DNA of 41,365 nt from positions 1 to 41,365 of the forward strand of contig NZ_NOIF01000021.1 in the NCBI RefSeq assembly GCF_002265265.1, in the 5' to 3' direction. Made by a program: the position numbers and the translations under genes. This DNA comes from Photobacterium sanguinicancri. GTDB taxonomy: Bacteria; Pseudomonadota; Gammaproteobacteria; Enterobacterales; Vibrionaceae. The notes beneath the pieces were generated by a model. That model searched no databases. It saw nothing but the letters and a program-made list of their open reading frames with translations, and was not told the DNA's origin. Shown piece by piece: positions 1 through 7,510 of the stretch (positions within the stretch are counted from its first letter, which is position 1; the number at the start of each line of letters is the position of its first letter).

Positions 1-124
1 AACTAGGGCTAACATTAGCACTTTGCGCAATTTTTCTAATTGTCACTTTTCCATATGGATTATGAGCAAAGAGATCTGTTGCATTTGAAAGTATTTTTTT
101 TCTTGTTTTAGCTTCAGACAACAT
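1..124 (-). CDS. TetR/AcrR-family transcriptional regulator, N-terminal fragment (cut by window edge)
   Basis: Reading leftwards from an ATG at 124, 41 codons run off the window edge without a stop. The peptide begins MLSEAKTRKKILSNATDLFA and continues through KVTIRKIAQSANVSPS. This is the standard TetR N-terminus: a first helix with the ILxxAxxLF pattern, then the TIRxIAxxAxVS helix-turn-helix. The ligand-binding domain lies outside the window, so the target cannot be named. An interrupted palindrome sits 27-55 bp upstream of the start and may be its own operator. The truncation is a window artefact, not evidence of a broken gene. Confidence 0.85.
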   Translation of the reverse strand, partial: MLSEAKTRKKILSNATDLFAHNPYGKVTIRKIAQSANVSPS

Positions 125-150
125 TTATCACAGACCTATTATGCGGACAA

Positions 151-179
151 CACTGAGCAGTAAATATCACTGCATAGTG
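151..179. promoter_or_regulatory. Interrupted palindrome upstream of the TetR gene, candidate autoregulatory operator
   Basis: CACTGAGCAGT (151-161) and ACTGCATAGTG (169-179) form inverted arms of 11 bp matching at 9 positions, with a 7-bp centre. The arms lie directly upstream of the TetR-type start at 124, where TetR-family repressors usually bind their own promoter. Function is inferred from position and symmetry only. Confidence 0.5.
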
Positions 180-348
180 CATTTTTCACTAGCGAATTTT
201 CGCCACCATAATATATAAGCCGACAAAAAAACAGCATTCAAATGATAATTGTGACACGAAAAACACGATTGGATAACACTGCGAACAAAAGGATGATTAA
301 GTGGGGATATATGCAAATAAAACAAAATATCAATGTGAATTATCACAC

Positions 349-385
349 AAAAAAAGAGCCTAAATACTCTCGCATCTAAGCTCTT
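349..385 (-). terminator. Probable intrinsic terminator of the sugar-acid operon
   Basis: On the minus strand AAGAGC (385-380) pairs with GCTCTT (359-354) and is followed by a run of seven T. The loop is long, about 20 nt with partial internal pairing. It lies about 145 bp after the last operon gene. Confidence 0.5.
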
Positions 386-530
386 CAATTTTAGACTAGA
401 CAAAAATAACCAGACATTTAGCTGTCATTAATATTCAATTAATGACTTCTTGGTCATTTCCTAGTGAGGACGTGGTAAAGCGTTAATTAGGTGAGTAGCA
501 GCCCACCTCACTTAATTTCTACCGTTTGAG

Positions 531-1673
531 TTATTCTACACGGTATTTAGCAATAATTTCTTCATCAAGTTCAACACCCAAGCCTATGGTGTTTGGCACT
601 GCAACATAACCATCTTCAAAAGCAATTTGGTTTTTAACCAGTGACGTAAACAGTGGACTTGTACTCTGCGAGTATTCAATCAGGTCACCATGCTCACGAG
701 AAGCGAGGAAGTGCACAGTGGCTGCAATTAAGATACCGGTTGAGAAACCGTGAGGAACTAGCTTCATCCCTGCCATGTGCGCCATGTCGTAGATCTTAAC
801 CATCTCACTAATACCACCACAACGCGTCACGTCAGGTTGTACGAAATCAGCGCCCGACTTTTCAATGAAGTTCGCAAACTCGTAACGAGTAGTCAAGGTT
901 TCACCACCAGCCAGCTTTTGTGACGTCGATTGAGAAATCTTACGGTAGCCCGCAAGAACATCATCAGTAATCGGCTCTTCAATCCATAGCAGGTTAAATT
1001 CTTCAAGCTTCTTAGCCATTTCAATAGTGTGGCCAGCTGTACGCCATGCACTTGCTAGGTCGATTGCAATTTCGACGTCTTTGTTGATGCCGCGAGCGGT
1101 TTCACAAACGGTCTTGATGATCTCGTAATCAGTCTCTGCATTTTTACCTAACGGACCGCCACCAAACTTCAGTGAAGTAAAGCCTTGAGCTAGCAATTCA
1201 GCTGTGCGAGCAATGTTTTCTTCTTTAATTGCCGAAGGAATAAACGTGCCGTATGCACGGATCTTTTCACGGAATTTACCACCTAGAAGCTGCCATACAG
1301 GCACTTTGTAGAATTTACCCGCGATGTCCCATAGCGCCATATCAATAGCAGAGATAGCGTGGATCATGGTTGAGCGACGGCCAGCATAATGAGTGCCGTT
1401 GTACATCTTAGTGTATAGGCGTTCGATTTCTAGCGGGTTTTCACCAACAAGAAGACGTTCAAGACCTTGAGAAGAACCGTGGCTTTGAGTAGCTTTAATG
1501 CAAGCTTGAATCATCATAGGTGAGCTATCAGACTCGCCCACCCCTGTGATACCTGCGTTTGTGTGTACGCGGATAAGAACACCATCCTCACCCCATTCAC
1601 AAGCTTCATCAAGAGCAGGAACACGCAGGTGAATAACTTCTACTTCAGTGATTTTCAATTCGTTAAATTGCAT
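531..1673 (-). CDS. Mandelate racemase/muconate lactonizing enzyme family dehydratase (sugar-acid type)
   Basis: A 380-residue enolase-superfamily protein of ordinary length, with an N-terminal capping domain (about 1-135) and a C-terminal barrel. Metal ligands are visible as D205 (AIDLASAW), E232 (WIEEP) and E258 (AGGE). The mandelate-racemase-subgroup dyad is D281 (QPD) and H308 (VPHG). The first lysine of the usual KxK is present (K169), but the second position is glycine (LKFGG), so the His-Asp dyad probably does the chemistry, as in sugar-acid dehydratases. Substrate is not determined. It is the last gene of a minus-strand cluster with a DMT permease and a split UxaA-type lyase, which suggests catabolism of an aldonate, aldarate or similar acid. 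A dehydratase giving a 2-keto-3-deoxy acid is the likeliest role, but no aldolase or kinase is nearby. Confidence 0.8.
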   Translation of the reverse strand: MQFNELKITEVEVIHLRVPALDEACEWGEDGVLIRVHTNAGITGVGESDSSPMMIQACIKATQSHGSSQGLERLLVGENPLEIERLYTKMYNGTHYAGRRSTMIHAISAIDMALWDIAGKFYKVPVWQLLGGKFREKIRAYGTFIPSAIKEENIARTAELLAQGFTSLKFGGGPLGKNAETDYEIIKTVCETARGINKDVEIAIDLASAWRTAGHTIEMAKKLEEFNLLWIEEPITDDVLAGYRKISQSTSQKLAGGETLTTRYEFANFIEKSGADFVQPDVTRCGGISEMVKIYDMAHMAGMKLVPHGFSTGILIAATVHFLASREHGDLIEYSQSTSPLFTSLVKNQIAFEDGYVAVPNTIGLGVELDEEIIAKYRVE

Positions 1674-1789
1674 TTTGTTTCTCTGATATTAAATATATTC
1701 AGTACTTAGTCCAATCGTGGAGCAATTAGACTCAGCTTGAAATTCGCTGCCAGCATAGGGACTAACAGCGAGTTAGTAGCGTGTTCTAA

Positions 1790-2746
1790 TTAAGCTGCAG
1801 CTTCTTGAACAACAGCGGGTTTCTTGAATTTGTCACCAACTGTGTAGATACAAAGCGCGACAACTACTGTTACCACACCAGCCAGTTTTTGCATTGTCAT
1901 CACTTCACCTAGTAGGAAGTAAGCAACGATCATCGCAAATAATGGTAGGACGTTCAGTGCCATTGTGGTGATAACTGCATCTTGCGTTTTCAGTGTTGCC
2001 ACTTCCCATACCGCGTATGCAATACCAGAACATAGAAGACCTAGCGACAAGATAGTTGCGATGTATTTACCATTCTCCACCAGTACCACTGCCGAGCTAA
2101 AATCAGCACCCGTTACTAGACCAACGATAAGTAGCGCACCTGTTGCAGCTGCGAATTGGTAGAAGCAGCTAGAGAAGGTGTCGTAACGAGAGTTTAGGTC
2201 TGAACCGAATTTGCCTAAGATGTAGTTGTAAGTAACAAAACCCAGTACACCACACAGTGCGAATAAGTGACCTAGGTTAATACCTTGGATCTTATTCGAT
2301 GGGTCATAAGCAATAACTGCCGCCCCCACTAGAGACAAAACAACGGCAAAGACTTTTGGCGCCGACGGCTTAATTTTATCGATAACAAATACCGCTAGCA
2401 TGGTTAGGAACGGGGCCATACCATTGATAACGCCGATTTCACCTGATGAGGTGAATTCGTAAGCAAGAATCGTAAAGTAAAAGAATATCGCTTGTGCTGA
2501 AATACCCGCACTCATTAGCAAGATTGCATCTTTCTTGTTTTGGATTTTCTTCAGAGTGTGCTTTTTAGAAAAAGCAAACAGAACAACAAAACCTAATGTT
2601 GCAATCGCGTAACGTGCGATAGCTAAAACAACAGGATCAAGTTTACCAGCAAGAACACCACCTAGCGGGAACGAAGCACCCCATAAAGCAGCACACACAA
2701 GCGCAAGGCTTAACCCAAGTGATTTATTAGGAATAGGTTTACTCAT
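1790..2746 (-). CDS. DMT superfamily transporter, EamA family
   Basis: A 318-residue polytopic membrane protein with about ten hydrophobic segments in two EamA repeats. The first begins ALVCAALWGASFPLGG; the second starts near GHLFALCGVLGFVTYNY. The C-terminal tail is cytoplasmic and alanine-rich. An upstream in-frame TTG at 2761 would add five residues, but the ATG at 2746 (MSKPIPNKS) is a better start, with GAG about ten bases ahead. It sits between the UxaA-type lyase genes and the enolase-superfamily gene, so it probably moves the pathway substrate or product across the inner membrane. Direction and substrate cannot be read from the sequence. Confidence 0.85.
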   Translation of the reverse strand: MSKPIPNKSLGLSLALVCAALWGASFPLGGVLAGKLDPVVLAIARYAIATLGFVVLFAFSKKHTLKKIQNKKDAILLMSAGISAQAIFFYFTILAYEFTSSGEIGVINGMAPFLTMLAVFVIDKIKPSAPKVFAVVLSLVGAAVIAYDPSNKIQGINLGHLFALCGVLGFVTYNYILGKFGSDLNSRYDTFSSCFYQFAAATGALLIVGLVTGADFSSAVVLVENGKYIATILSLGLLCSGIAYAVWEVATLKTQDAVITTMALNVLPLFAMIVAYFLLGEVMTMQKLAGVVTVVVALCIYTVGDKFKKPAVVQEAAA

Positions 2747-2801
2747 TTTTTTTATTCTCAATTAAAGGGGCTCAGAAGACCCTTTTTAAAGGCAACAATG
2801 A

Positions 2802-3977
2802 TTATTGAGGGCAAATACCGATGACATGCTCTAAACGCTGGTCTTTTTGATATAGCGAAGCATAAGCAAAACCAACACCTTCCAAGTTGGTTGGTGCACC
2901 GCTTGCTACCGCGAACACTTTGTCGATGATCTGGTTTGATACGTTATCAATCGTGTCTGTTGCATCCATGATTCCACAAGCATTAATGTCCATATCTGCA
3001 GTGATAAGAGACGTATTACCTGACACACGAATAACCGGAACAATCGAGTTATTGAAACCCGCAGCGCCTGCTGTCCACAGAATTAACTGACAGCCAAGTG
3101 ATGCAAAGTGCATTGCAGCACCACCACACAACATGGTTGTTTCTGTTAGGTAGAAACCTGGAACGGTTGGTTTTTCACGGTGAATATGGTTAATGCGCAG
3201 GCAGTCTTGAATAGGACGAGTACCTGTTTTGTGCATTGCACCCTGTGATTTTTCATCGATGGTTGTAAGGCCACCCACACTGTTGCCGATAGACATCGTT
3301 TCAGTGCCTTCGATAACATGCCAGCGTTTTAGGTCTTCAGCGATCAAGCGCTCAATCTTCTCGCCCACTTCAGGGGTAACTGAACGCGCTTTTAGGATCT
3401 CTTCACAACCCAGCAGTTCAAGTAACTCACCCGCCATGGTGATCGCGCCCATATCTACAAGCTTGTCTGATGCCGCGCCTACTGAAGGATTAGAAGCTAG
3501 GCCGCTAGAGGTGTCAGAACCACCACACTTAATACCGATACGTAGCGCGGAAACAGGTGTATCTACACGCTCGACACTGTCTGCGTATGCTTTTAGTTCT
3601 TTCGCAAGTTCGATACCGTCTTTAATTGTTTCGACAGTGCCCTTGTTCTTAATAACCGTCAGGGTATGAACGGGGAAGCCTTGTTGACGAACAGGCCCTG
3701 CCACCATTTCAGGATCGATAGAGCCACAACCCATCGCGATAACCAGCACACCAGCAATGTTTGGGTTAGTTGCCGTGTGAATGATGGTATCGATCATTTC
3801 TTCGTTGCCACCATACATACAGGTGTAATGGTTAGTAACAACAACTGAATCATCAATTTCTTTGCTGATATTGCGTGCAATACCTTCACAACATTCATCA
3901 ATCGCAACGATCATTACATTATTGCGAATACCAAATGTACCGTTTGGACGTGGGTAGCCTTTAAATGTCGCGCTCAT
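2802..3977 (-). CDS. UxaA-family lyase large subunit (altronate dehydratase / sulfolactate sulfo-lyase beta type)
   Basis: A 391-residue protein matching the C-terminal catalytic part of UxaA/GarD hydro-lyases: an early RPNGTFGIRN segment, the NHYTCMYGG block, VLVIAMGCGS, IGIKCGGSDTSSGLASNP, and a late TADMDINACGIMD stretch. Several conserved cysteines could carry a metal or cluster. In E. coli altronate dehydratase this part is fused to a SAF domain. Here the SAF part is a separate gene that overlaps this one by one base (TAATG), so the two should be made together and form one enzyme. The same split layout occurs in altronate/galactarate-type dehydratases and in SuyAB sulfolactate sulfo-lyase. 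The surrounding genes favour a sugar acid, but SuyB-type desulfonation is not excluded. Confidence 0.8.
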   Translation of the reverse strand: MSATFKGYPRPNGTFGIRNNVMIVAIDECCEGIARNISKEIDDSVVVTNHYTCMYGGNEEMIDTIIHTATNPNIAGVLVIAMGCGSIDPEMVAGPVRQQGFPVHTLTVIKNKGTVETIKDGIELAKELKAYADSVERVDTPVSALRIGIKCGGSDTSSGLASNPSVGAASDKLVDMGAITMAGELLELLGCEEILKARSVTPEVGEKIERLIAEDLKRWHVIEGTETMSIGNSVGGLTTIDEKSQGAMHKTGTRPIQDCLRINHIHREKPTVPGFYLTETTMLCGGAAMHFASLGCQLILWTAGAAGFNNSIVPVIRVSGNTSLITADMDINACGIMDATDTIDNVSNQIIDKVFAVASGAPTNLEGVGFAYASLYQKDQRLEHVIGICPQ

Positions 3978-4306
3978 TATTGCTCGATCCCCATTTGCTT
4001 GATGATTTCTTCGATTATTGCGTCTGGAATGTCTAAACGTTCACTGCGAACGTTTTGAACATGAACAAGTTGACCTAGCGGGATTTCAACAATCGATTTA
4101 CCAATTGAATGGCCACATTTCAAAATGTGCTCACCCAGCGGGATATCGCCAAGCGCAATCTTATTACCGAATGTGATTTTTTGTAGGGCATTAACTTGTG
4201 CAATCACTTCATTGTTAGCGGAAATAATTTCAACTAATTCATGCTTTTCTACACTACCCAATAGCGTGGCTACGTTGTCTGTAGAAGAAAGTTTTATTGC
4301 TTTCAT
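3977..4306 (-). CDS. UxaA-family lyase small subunit (SAF domain)
   Basis: A 109-residue SAF-domain protein. The segments NALQKITFGNKIALGDIPLG and KCGHSIGKSIVEIPLGQLVH match the N-terminal domain of UxaA/GarD and SuyA. It is the first gene of the minus-strand cluster and is joined to the large subunit by a TAATG overlap, the usual sign of translational coupling between subunits. The start is preceded only by a weak AGAG. A candidate operator for the divergent GntR regulator lies about 40-50 bp upstream. Confidence 0.82.
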   Translation of the reverse strand: MKAIKLSSTDNVATLLGSVEKHELVEIISANNEVIAQVNALQKITFGNKIALGDIPLGEHILKCGHSIGKSIVEIPLGQLVHVQNVRSERLDIPDAIIEEIIKQMGIEQ

Positions 4307-4344
4307 TATTATATTCTCTGTCTATCGTTAACAGTTAATTGTCT

Positions 4345-4357
4345 ATTGTCCGACAAT
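4345..4357. promoter_or_regulatory. Perfect 13-bp palindrome, probable operator of the divergent GntR/FCD regulator
   Basis: ATTGTC-C-GACAAT is fully symmetric. Its core TTGTCCGACAA fits the TNGTNNNACNA pattern known for FadR-subfamily GntR regulators. It lies between the SAF gene start (4306) and the regulator start (4454), where one site could control both promoters. Confidence 0.65.
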
Positions 4358-4453
4358 CGGCAGTATACAGATCTACAGATGACAAAATATGACAAACATC
4401 ACAAGTTCGTGTTATATTTTTCAATAACTTAAAGCATGCACTAAGAACAAATC

Positions 4454-5125
4454 ATGAAAATGAAGATCAACAAACAGAGCCTAGAAGAGCAAGCCACTGA
4501 ATTTATTAGAGATATGATAGTTTCGGGTCAGCTAGTGATGGGCGATAAAATTGTTGAGAGTACGCTATCGAAAGAACTAGAGCTTTCGCGCAGTACTGTT
4601 CGCATGGCACTGAACTCACTTTCACATGAAGGCTTAGTGATACAAAAACCTTATGTTGGCTGGCATGTCTTCACTTTGTCAGACGATGATTTGTGGGAGC
4701 TCTACAATTTACGTGTTGCCATTGAGTCACAAGCAGCGGTAATGGCAGCAGAAAAAGCGACCCAAGATGATAAAGATGAGTTAAGTCGTATTTACAATGA
4801 ATTCTGTGAATTATGTGGCACAGAAACCTTGGATATCTTCGACGTTTGTGAAAAAGACTTTGAATTGCATAGAAAAGTTGTCGAAATCAGTAAGAGCAAT
4901 AAATTCATAAAAATATATGAACAGATTTCTAATCAACTAAAAAGTTACATCAAACTCACCCATAATGATTACGACCTTTCGCAAAGTGGTATCAGCCATA
5001 CTGGTATTGTTGAAGCGATCATCGAAGGCGATGCCAACCGTGCTTGGCTAGAATCAAAACAAAACATTACGGCATTCACTGATCTTTCTCTGCAGAGTAA
5101 GAAAAACGATCGTAATCAAAACTAA
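4454..5125 (+). CDS. GntR-family transcriptional regulator, FadR subfamily (FCD domain)
   Basis: A 223-residue regulator. The winged helix (about 8-70) includes QATEFIRDMIVSGQLVMGDK, STLSKELELSRSTVRMALNS and LVIQKPYVGWHV. The FCD ligand domain (about 80-215) follows, with LWELYNLRVAIESQAA, a likely metal-binding FELHRKVVE and SGISHTGIVEAI. FCD domains usually bind a carboxylic acid, often through a metal held by D and H residues. It is divergent from the UxaA-type/DMT/enolase cluster and shares the palindromic intergenic region with it, so it probably senses the pathway acid and controls the cluster. No strong Shine-Dalgarno sequence precedes the start; a second ATG two codons later is possible. 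Confidence 0.9.
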   Translation: MKMKINKQSLEEQATEFIRDMIVSGQLVMGDKIVESTLSKELELSRSTVRMALNSLSHEGLVIQKPYVGWHVFTLSDDDLWELYNLRVAIESQAAVMAAEKATQDDKDELSRIYNEFCELCGTETLDIFDVCEKDFELHRKVVEISKSNKFIKIYEQISNQLKSYIKLTHNDYDLSQSGISHTGIVEAIIEGDANRAWLESKQNITAFTDLSLQSKKNDRNQN

Positions 5126-5151
5126 TCGCTGTCACCAGACACACTGAATTA

Positions 5152-5173
5152 GGCCTCTCAATTTTAAGAGGCC
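5152..5173 (+). terminator. Hairpin after the GntR gene
   Basis: GGCCTCT (5152-5158) and AGAGGCC (5167-5173) form a 7-bp perfect stem with an 8-base AT loop, 26 bp after the stop. No good T-run follows, so it may only partly terminate or may protect the mRNA 3' end. Confidence 0.5.
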
Positions 5174-5282
5174 CCCACTATATTCCTTCATCAGTAATGA
5201 TTCTATTTCCGTCTTAATAGCGATTTCATACAGTCATTGAGCTGGCAGGTAGTCGTCTGGTGCAAGAGAATCAATGCGACAT

Positions 5283-5711
5283 TTAAAACGTAGAAAACGT
5301 CAGAACAACTAAATACGGTAAATTGTTATTGCTCATGCCGCCTCTATACTCACGGTGCATGACGCCTAATGCCTTCCACCCTTCATCATGGCAATCAGTA
5401 CAGATCTCTTTGGGGTCGAACTCCTCATGTGGAAAGTGACATTCTACGCACTCCATCCCTTCACTCTCTTGATGTTTAATATTGTGCTGAGGCCCATCCA
5501 AATTTGATAAACTATCATGGCACTCGACACAACTATTGAACTCGAATTCAAGATCCTCTGATGGCTTTTCTTCTTGGTGGCATTGGCCGCTACAGGTCTC
5601 ATCTAACAGGTGAAAATTCGCAAGATTATCCTCATCTGGGTTCGGTAGCTCTCCAGCAAAGGCAACGTTAAGCAACACAACTGCGAATAGTAAAGCGATA
5701 CGCTTGATCAT
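5283..5711 (-). CDS. Small tetrahaem cytochrome c (STC/flavocytochrome c haem-domain type), periplasmic
   Basis: A 142-residue protein with a signal peptide (MIKRIALLFAVVLLNVAFA) and four haem sites: C40-SGQ-CH, C61-VE-CH, C88-VE-CH and C104-TD-CH. Order and spacing (ANFHLLDETC, then EFNSCVECHDSL, then ECVECHFPHEEF, then CTDCHDEGW) follow the small tetrahaem cytochrome of Shewanella and the haem domain of flavocytochrome c. The first site has three residues between the cysteines (CX3CH) instead of two. About 30 residues follow the last haem, longer than in STC, ending in hydrophobic LPYLVVLTFSTF. The ATG at 5711 has AGGTG upstream; a GTG at 5720 is less likely. It is the last gene of an FNR-box operon and probably shuttles electrons in the periplasm. 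Confidence 0.82.
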   Translation of the reverse strand: MIKRIALLFAVVLLNVAFAGELPNPDEDNLANFHLLDETCSGQCHQEEKPSEDLEFEFNSCVECHDSLSNLDGPQHNIKHQESEGMECVECHFPHEEFDPKEICTDCHDEGWKALGVMHREYRGGMSNNNLPYLVVLTFSTF

Positions 5712-5720
5712 ATCAGTCAC

Positions 5721-6308
5721 CTAATTATTTAACCTAAGCTTCAACGCGCGCTGAATCGCTTCATGGCAAGTTCGACACAATCCAATTCGGATTTTTTTAT
5801 CTATCCCTATGATTGGATCAAATTCACGATGCAAACTATGGCAGGTTGAGCAGAGCAACTTGGTGGCATGTACATCATGCGTCCACTCACTACTTCGCAA
5901 ATGATCAGGTGAATGGCAGGCTATACATTGCTTGTTTTGAGTGAAAACGGACATATCGCCCTGAATCTTATATGAAATTATCGTATCAGATCTTTTAGGG
6001 TGATCGCCCTTAGGGCCATGACAGGCGGTACAATTGTTATAAAAATCAGAACTCGCATGGACACCAACAGACGTAATCGCTTCTATCCCTTTAATTAAAC
6101 GCGGCTTGTGATGACAGCGAATACACCGCTTATTCTCTTTTATCAACACCGCCATTTGAGCATCATCGTTGGCTTGAGATGAAAAAGCTTTAGTTTTTAA
6201 ATCAATCGCTCCAGCTGGGTATGACCCCAATAAAAGTGACAATAGTGTCAGGCATAATAAGAGCTGGAATAAAAAACGACCAAAAATGACAACCATAACC
6301 ATACTCAT
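5721..6308 (-). CDS. NrfB-like pentahaem cytochrome c, periplasmic
   Basis: A 195-residue protein with a hydrophobic signal segment (about 8-33) and five CXXCH sites at C62, C93, C128, C153 and C178. The block from KIQGDMSVFTQNKQCIACHS through EWTHDVHATKLLCSTCHSLH matches the middle of E. coli NrfB, the pentahaem electron donor to nitrite reductase NrfA, in haem count, spacing and the WxHDVHxTK signature. No nrfA, nrfC or nrfD gene is in the window, so it may serve another acceptor here. It is separated from the upstream EB_dh-domain gene by 58 bp containing a stem-loop, and ends 9 bp before the tetrahaem gene start. Confidence 0.8.
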   Translation of the reverse strand: MSMVMVVIFGRFLFQLLLCLTLLSLLLGSYPAGAIDLKTKAFSSQANDDAQMAVLIKENKRCIRCHHKPRLIKGIEAITSVGVHASSDFYNNCTACHGPKGDHPKRSDTIISYKIQGDMSVFTQNKQCIACHSPDHLRSSEWTHDVHATKLLCSTCHSLHREFDPIIGIDKKIRIGLCRTCHEAIQRALKLRLNN

Positions 6309-6327
6309 TCATATAAAAATGAGAGTA

Positions 6328-6345
6328 GGCCAATATAAATTGGCC
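6328..6345 (-). other. Intercistronic stem-loop between the EB_dh-domain and pentahaem genes
   Basis: GGCCAAT-ATAA-ATTGGCC is a perfect 7-bp stem with a 4-base loop in the 58-bp gap. It has no T-run, so it more likely sets mRNA processing or stability, or covers the next ribosome binding region, than terminates. Confidence 0.5.
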
Positions 6346-6366
6346 CTGCCTAATCTACCTGATACT

Positions 6367-7407
6367 TTATTTAAACTTAAAATTCAGTACCCCACGGTGA
6401 TATATATGATTGATTTGTGAATTATCAAAGACAGCAATACCAAATGGATAAACCTTGGTTAGATCATTAAATTGGACATCTTGAGTCTCTGAATTTTCTC
6501 CTGTGGTCACTAGCTTACGTTTCATTTCAAGTACCCATACACCTTCATTCCAGCGAGCAGCGACTTCAACATCACCACGAGAACCAACAAATGGCTTGCC
6601 TGTTAGCCCTGGAATGCGATCGGTCTTATTGTATTCAACCGTAAATGGCTTCTTCTCGGAATCTAGGATTAGTAACGTTTCATTGGTTAAGTTATCTGAG
6701 ACAAATGCGGGCTGACCATCTTTAATGTTATTAACATAGCCACCACTGATTTTACTGTCCCCTTTACGCCCCCACCCTTTATTCTCTTTAGGGTCGGTAT
6801 TACTATCAACGTATTGATCATCCAACTGATTATGCGCGGCGGTTCTCACCCCTTTCCAATGCCACATATCAATGAACTCACCCTCTTTGGTGTATTTACG
6901 TGCAGGGTTATTATCTTTACGCCCAGCATTCATACCGCCCTCTGCTCTGTGACAGGCGGCATTACAACCTTTTTGGGCGAAATCTTGCGTATTTATATCC
7001 CAATAAACCGCAAACTTATCTTCATAATAAGTATTGTCATGCCCTGTGCTGTCTTTATTTGATAACTGCTTCCAACTACCATCGTCTTGCTTGATCCAGG
7101 GAAACCTATCAATACTCATTGTGGGATCGGCATAAGTAACCAGAAAATAAACGTATTCATCGTCGTAGAGCGATTTCATTTCAACACTTGTTCTTTTGAT
7201 CCCGCTATAACCGTTGTTAGGCTTGTAAGGAAGTTTAGTTAGCTTCTGAGATATCGATTTAGCGTCATTCCACGCCGCATCGATTTTTCCATCAAGGATT
7301 AAGCTCGTAGTCAGTTTACTACTCTCTAAGGTGGTCTCTTTTGCCTGAGCTGTACTAAAGGGGATGAATACAGCGACAACAAAAACAGCAATGGTCGAAA
7401 GCTTCAT
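6367..7407 (-). CDS. Ethylbenzene dehydrogenase-related (EB_dh) domain haem protein, periplasmic
   Basis: A 346-residue secreted protein: signal peptide of about 22 residues ending AQA, then an EB_dh-type domain (LILDGKIDAAWNDAK near 36-50, VYFLVTYADPTMSIDRFPW near 86-104, and a WVLEMKRKL block near the C-terminus). EB_dh domains form the haem-b subunit of type II DMSO-reductase-family enzymes, but a single-gene form with a covalent haem motif also exists. Here the motif is GCNAACH at 147-153, a CX3CH spacing. Residues MWHWKG and AHNQLDD may give further ligands. The start at 7407 is supported by AAGGAG seven bases upstream; the longer frame from 7428 lacks this. It is first in an operon with pentahaem and tetrahaem cytochromes. 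Substrate unknown. Confidence 0.8.
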   Translation of the reverse strand: MKLSTIAVFVVAVFIPFSTAQAKETTLESSKLTTSLILDGKIDAAWNDAKSISQKLTKLPYKPNNGYSGIKRTSVEMKSLYDDEYVYFLVTYADPTMSIDRFPWIKQDDGSWKQLSNKDSTGHDNTYYEDKFAVYWDINTQDFAQKGCNAACHRAEGGMNAGRKDNNPARKYTKEGEFIDMWHWKGVRTAAHNQLDDQYVDSNTDPKENKGWGRKGDSKISGGYVNNIKDGQPAFVSDNLTNETLLILDSEKKPFTVEYNKTDRIPGLTGKPFVGSRGDVEVAARWNEGVWVLEMKRKLVTTGENSETQDVQFNDLTKVYPFGIAVFDNSQINHIYHRGVLNFKFK

Positions 7408-7496
7408 TATTATTCTCCTTACATTCATTTTTATTTAGCTTGTATAGCGGAAAGTATCAGTACCTTTAAGCGTAGCTATGAACAAAAATACCACAA

Positions 7497-7510
7497 TTGA
7501 TCAACATCAA
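7497..7510. promoter_or_regulatory. Perfect FNR box
   Basis: TTGATCAACATCAA is an exact match to the FNR consensus TTGATNNNNATCAA, centred about 96 bp upstream of the start at 7407. A TATACA hexamer on the minus strand at 7446-7441 would put the box near -70, an activating class I position. It implies anaerobic induction of the multihaem operon. Confidence 0.8.

Larger units (their letters stand above)
125..530. other. Intergenic region, AT-rich, no convincing gene
   Basis: The gap holds the TetR-side palindrome, a short inverted repeat TGTGA-atta-TCACA at 334-347, a terminator-like hairpin at 349-385, a small stem AATGAC/GTCATT near 439-456, and an imperfect 11-bp stem at 485-517 just after the stop of the enolase-superfamily gene. 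A 78-codon open frame on the minus strand crosses the hairpins, has no ribosome binding site or recognisable domain, and is not called. Confidence 0.6.

Noticed and set aside
334-347. TGTGA-atta-TCACA as a CRP site
   Set aside because: CRP sites need six bases between the arms; here there are four, so only a generic inverted repeat is supported.
167-403. 78-codon minus-strand open frame
   Set aside because: AT-rich, no Shine-Dalgarno, no recognisable domain, and it crosses a terminator hairpin.
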